Shown piece by piece: positions 5,286 through 7,267 of a DNA stretch of 7,267 nucleotides. Position 1 is the stretch's first letter, and each line of letters opens with the position of its first letter. The position numbers and the translations under genes were made by a program. The notes under the pieces were generated by a model. The model had not been told where the DNA came from and ran no database searches. It saw only the letters and a list, made by a program, of their open reading frames with translations. The stretch comes from Lachnospiraceae bacterium UBA3287 (GTDB lineage Bacteria; Bacillota; Clostridia; Lachnospirales; Lachnospiraceae), in contig DETN01000076.1 in NCBI GenBank assembly GCA_002362155.1, positions 3,105 through 10,371 on the forward strand. The letters are read 5' to 3'.

Positions 5286-7004
5286 TTGAAAAAGAACGGA
5301 AAAATCGCATCATTACTGTCACTGATCATGCTTCTGTCGACTGTGCTGACGATCTTTACGGCTCTGCCTGTGGGTGCCGATGCAGCCACCTATACAAAGA
5401 TCGCGGAAGGCGCCTACGTCTTCTATTCCAGAGAGAGCGCATACTTTACCATGGACGCCAAGGGAGGCGGCACGGCCGAAGGGACCAATATCCAGACCTA
5501 TCATACCTCGGGCTCGTCCTCACAGATCTTCGATGTCACCAATGTTTCGGGGACTCTGTACAAGATCACTGCCAGAGGTTCCGGCAAGGCCGTTACGGTG
5601 GCCGGAAACCAGAAGAAGAAGGGCGCCAATATCCAGCTGAATACCTATAAGGGACAGAAGGGCCAGCAGTGGCGCTTCGTTTCCTCGGGCGAAGGATACT
5701 TCCGCGTAAAGAACCGTCTGGGCTACTACCTGGACATCAAGGGGGCCGGCTATTCCAACGGCGCCAACATCCAGCTCTGGTCCAAGAACACCTCCAAGGG
5801 CCAGCAGTGGAACCTGGTTCCCGCATCCCGTCCTCTGGACAACGGCACCTACTATATCAACGCCGCGGGCGGCGGCAAGGTCCTGGGCGTGGAATCCTCC
5901 TCCGTGAACAACGGAGCCAACATCTGGATCCACTCCAAGAACAATTCCAGCTCCCAGAAATTTATCCTGGAATATCTCAACAACGGCTATTACAGGATCA
6001 TCAACTCCGGATCCGGCAAGGTCCTGGAGGCGGCCAGCAACGGGACCGGCAACGGGACCAACATCCAGCAGAACAAGTGGGCAGCCGCCATGCACCAGGA
6101 ATGGCGGATCATGAAAAAGGGCAGCAGCTACCAGATCGTTTCCGCAGTGGATCCCACCAAGGTCCTGGACGTGGAAGGCGGCGCCTTTACCGATAAAGCC
6201 AACGTGGAGCTCTATGTGAACAACGGAGCCAAGGAAGAATACTGGACATTCACCAAGGTCTCTTCCTCCATCGTGCCCGCCGCGGATTCCACCTACTCCG
6301 CAGAGAAGAACGACAAGGCGGAGACCGCATCCGCCATGAGCGCGGCCGCAAAGGAAACAGCCAACCGCGCCAGCGCCGTGGACTACATGCGGGCCATGGC
6401 GACCCTCCGCTGGAAGCCGGCCTATACCATGACCTACTGGAACGCCACGGACGGCAGAAAGTGGGTCAAGGACATTACCTACACCGGCGTTCCCTATACC
6501 CAGTACAACAAGACCTCCCTGGAGAGCTTCAAGAGCACGCTTGCGGGTTCCACCTACAAGGGCCCTGCCGCCAGGAACAAGTACCTGGGCAATGACTGCT
6601 CCAGCGGCGTGACCCTGGCATGGAAGCATGTCAACAGCGCCGTTACCGTGACCTATACCGGAAACATGTTCCCCACATCCGCCAATCTCAGGGCCGTGGG
6701 CAGCTACCGGGCATCCTCAAAGACCAACACCAGCTCCATCGTCAAGAGCGGCAACTCCAAGGCTGTCATGTTCGCGGCCTACGCAAAGCTCCAGCCCGGA
6801 GACGCGGTGGTCTATCATATCGGATCCCTGGGCCATACCAGACTGGTCACCTCCGTCAACACCCAGAAGAAGACCGTGACCTGCATCGAGCAGTCCGGAC
6901 TGGTCACCGCCAGGAGGACCTCCTGGCAGGTGGACAAGGTCTACACCTTTGAACAGCTCTACCAGGGCAACTACATTCCCGTGACTCTGTCCAGATGGTA
7001 CTGA
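5286..7004 (+). CDS. Secreted ricin-B lectin / NlpC-P60-like cysteine peptidase
   Basis: A 572-residue exported protein. Residues 1 to about 33 form a signal peptide (KKNGK, a hydrophobic core, then a cut near VGADA-AT). Residues about 40-324 hold six ricin-B repeats, ending in QIF, QQW, QQW, QKF, QEW and a degenerate EYW, each with a GANIQ-like motif (for example 65-70, 113-117, 159-163, 209-213); they make two beta-trefoils that probably bind wall or host sugars. An Ala/Ser/Lys/Glu-rich linker spans about 326-363. The C-terminal part is an NlpC/P60-like domain: GNDCSSGVTLAW with Cys438, the LQPGDAVVYHIGSLGHTRLVT block with His517, and CIEQSG (E535 or Q536 as third polar residue). Such enzymes cut peptidoglycan peptides. 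The start is TTG at 5286, with AGGGGGA four bases ahead and an in-frame stop at 5262-5264 upstream; no ATG fits. A terminator follows at 7049-7101. Substrate and sugar specificity are inferred only. Confidence 0.88.
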   Translation: MKKNGKIASLLSLIMLLSTVLTIFTALPVGADAATYTKIAEGAYVFYSRESAYFTMDAKGGGTAEGTNIQTYHTSGSSSQIFDVTNVSGTLYKITARGSGKAVTVAGNQKKKGANIQLNTYKGQKGQQWRFVSSGEGYFRVKNRLGYYLDIKGAGYSNGANIQLWSKNTSKGQQWNLVPASRPLDNGTYYINAAGGGKVLGVESSSVNNGANIWIHSKNNSSSQKFILEYLNNGYYRIINSGSGKVLEAASNGTGNGTNIQQNKWAAAMHQEWRIMKKGSSYQIVSAVDPTKVLDVEGGAFTDKANVELYVNNGAKEEYWTFTKVSSSIVPAADSTYSAEKNDKAETASAMSAAAKETANRASAVDYMRAMATLRWKPAYTMTYWNATDGRKWVKDITYTGVPYTQYNKTSLESFKSTLAGSTYKGPAARNKYLGNDCSSGVTLAWKHVNSAVTVTYTGNMFPTSANLRAVGSYRASSKTNTSSIVKSGNSKAVMFAAYAKLQPGDAVVYHIGSLGHTRLVTSVNTQKKTVTCIEQSGLVTARRTSWQVDKVYTFEQLYQGNYIPVTLSRWY

Positions 7005-7048
7005 TGGAGCAGGGAGAGCGGAACAGGCGTCATATTTAAAAAGCACAG

Positions 7049-7101
7049 AAAAAGAACTGAATTCCCGGCCCCGGAGAGGCGGGAGAATTCAGTTCTTTTT
7101 T
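7049..7101. terminator. Two-way Rho-independent terminator between convergent genes
   Basis: GAACTGAATTC (7054-7064) pairs perfectly with GAATTCAGTTC (7085-7095), and the flanking A run (7049-7053) pairs with the T run (7096-7100), making a 16-bp stem. A short CCG/CGG pairing continues inside, with a GC-rich loop. There are T tracts on both strands, so the element can end the lectin-peptidase transcript from the left (stop at 7004) and the TGS-protein transcript from the right (stop at 7118). Confidence 0.92.
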
Positions 7102-7117
7102 GTCTTATGCATCTGTT

Positions 7118-7267
7118 TTATCCGGGAAGTCCTTCCCCTGAGGAAGGAGGGATCCTGCCCTCAAAGTATCTGATGACGGCCTCCCTGGCCCGGACGGTCC
7201 GGACGATCCTGAGCCAGTCCAGAGAAGGAGAGGCGCCGTCATCATACTCCAGGCGGATGATGTCGTC
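7118..7267 (-). CDS. C-terminal end of a TGS-domain, Rel/SpoT-like protein (5' partial)
   Basis: On the minus strand the frame is open from the window edge to TAA at 7118-7120 and encodes 49 residues. It reads DDIIRLEYDDGASPSLDWL, then RIVRTVRAREAVIRYFEG. The pattern is that of the end of the Rel/SpoT TGS domain and the start of the next helix: a GD-I-V-E-I-like strand, then P-S-x-D-W-L, then V-x-T-x-R-A-R and aromatic F. In full-length Rel, several hundred more residues follow (helical, zinc-finger and ACT parts), but here the chain stops about ten residues later after IPPSSGEGLPG. So it is either a short TGS-ending member of the family or a truncated Rel gene; the N-terminal domain (HD, synthetase or both) lies beyond the window. 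It converges on the lectin-peptidase gene, sharing the terminator at 7049-7101. The family call is from pattern recognition on a short piece. Confidence 0.7.
   Translation of the reverse strand, partial: DDIIRLEYDDGASPSLDWLRIVRTVRAREAVIRYFEGRIPPSSGEGLPG

Noticed and set aside
5520..6629. A 369-codon minus-strand frame opposite the lectin-peptidase gene
   Set aside because: The repeated appearance arises from the lectin repeats on the other strand; no domain or start signal is seen.
7059..7090. GAATTC palindromes as a possible recombination or attachment site
   Set aside because: They are simply the two arms of the terminator stem with adjoining A and T tracts.

Overview
The window looks like chromosomal DNA from a low-to-mid-GC-lineage Gram-positive bacterium of the Clostridia type (Lachnospiraceae or a relative is my guess from style only). 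The reasons are an LtaS-type membrane sulfatase-fold protein, a secreted ricin-lectin/NlpC-P60 cell-wall enzyme, a DUF2974 (Mbeg1-like) hydrolase, strong GGAGG-type ribosome binding sites, and use of GTG and TTG starts. No phage, transposon, tRNA, rRNA or CRISPR signature is visible. The species cannot be named from this window.

Layout. Positions 1-989 (+) hold the 3' end of an RtcB RNA ligase gene, a 76-residue XRE-type helix-turn-helix regulator and a 147-residue HD-domain hydrolase that keeps all the metal and active-site residues of the (p)ppGpp hydrolase domain of Rel/SpoT. Spacing is short and a strong hairpin terminator (1028-1085) closes this probable operon. Positions 1148-2335 (-) hold the DUF2974 alpha/beta hydrolase. 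Positions 2541-4157 (-) hold an LtaS-like membrane phosphoglycerol-transferase/sulfatase-fold protein with its own terminator at 2490-2523. Around 4158-4348 lies a divergent promoter region. Positions 4349-5131 (+) hold an inositol-monophosphatase-family enzyme. Positions 5286-7004 (+) hold a secreted protein with a signal peptide, six ricin-B repeats (two beta-trefoils) and a C-terminal NlpC/P60-like cysteine peptidase domain. A long hairpin with A and T tracts (7049-7101) then separates it from a convergent gene whose last 49 codons (7118-7267, -) read as the end of a Rel-type TGS domain followed by an early stop.

How they may work together. The clearest theme is stress and RNA/alarmone metabolism at the two ends: RtcB (RNA repair), a stand-alone alarmone-hydrolase-like HD protein with an XRE regulator, and a TGS-terminated Rel-like protein. 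The middle is envelope-directed: LtaS-like enzyme, secreted wall-binding peptidase, perhaps the lipase-like hydrolase. I see no single obviously new multi-gene system. The best candidates for a second look are the rtcB-xre-HD operon and the short TGS-ending protein at the right edge.
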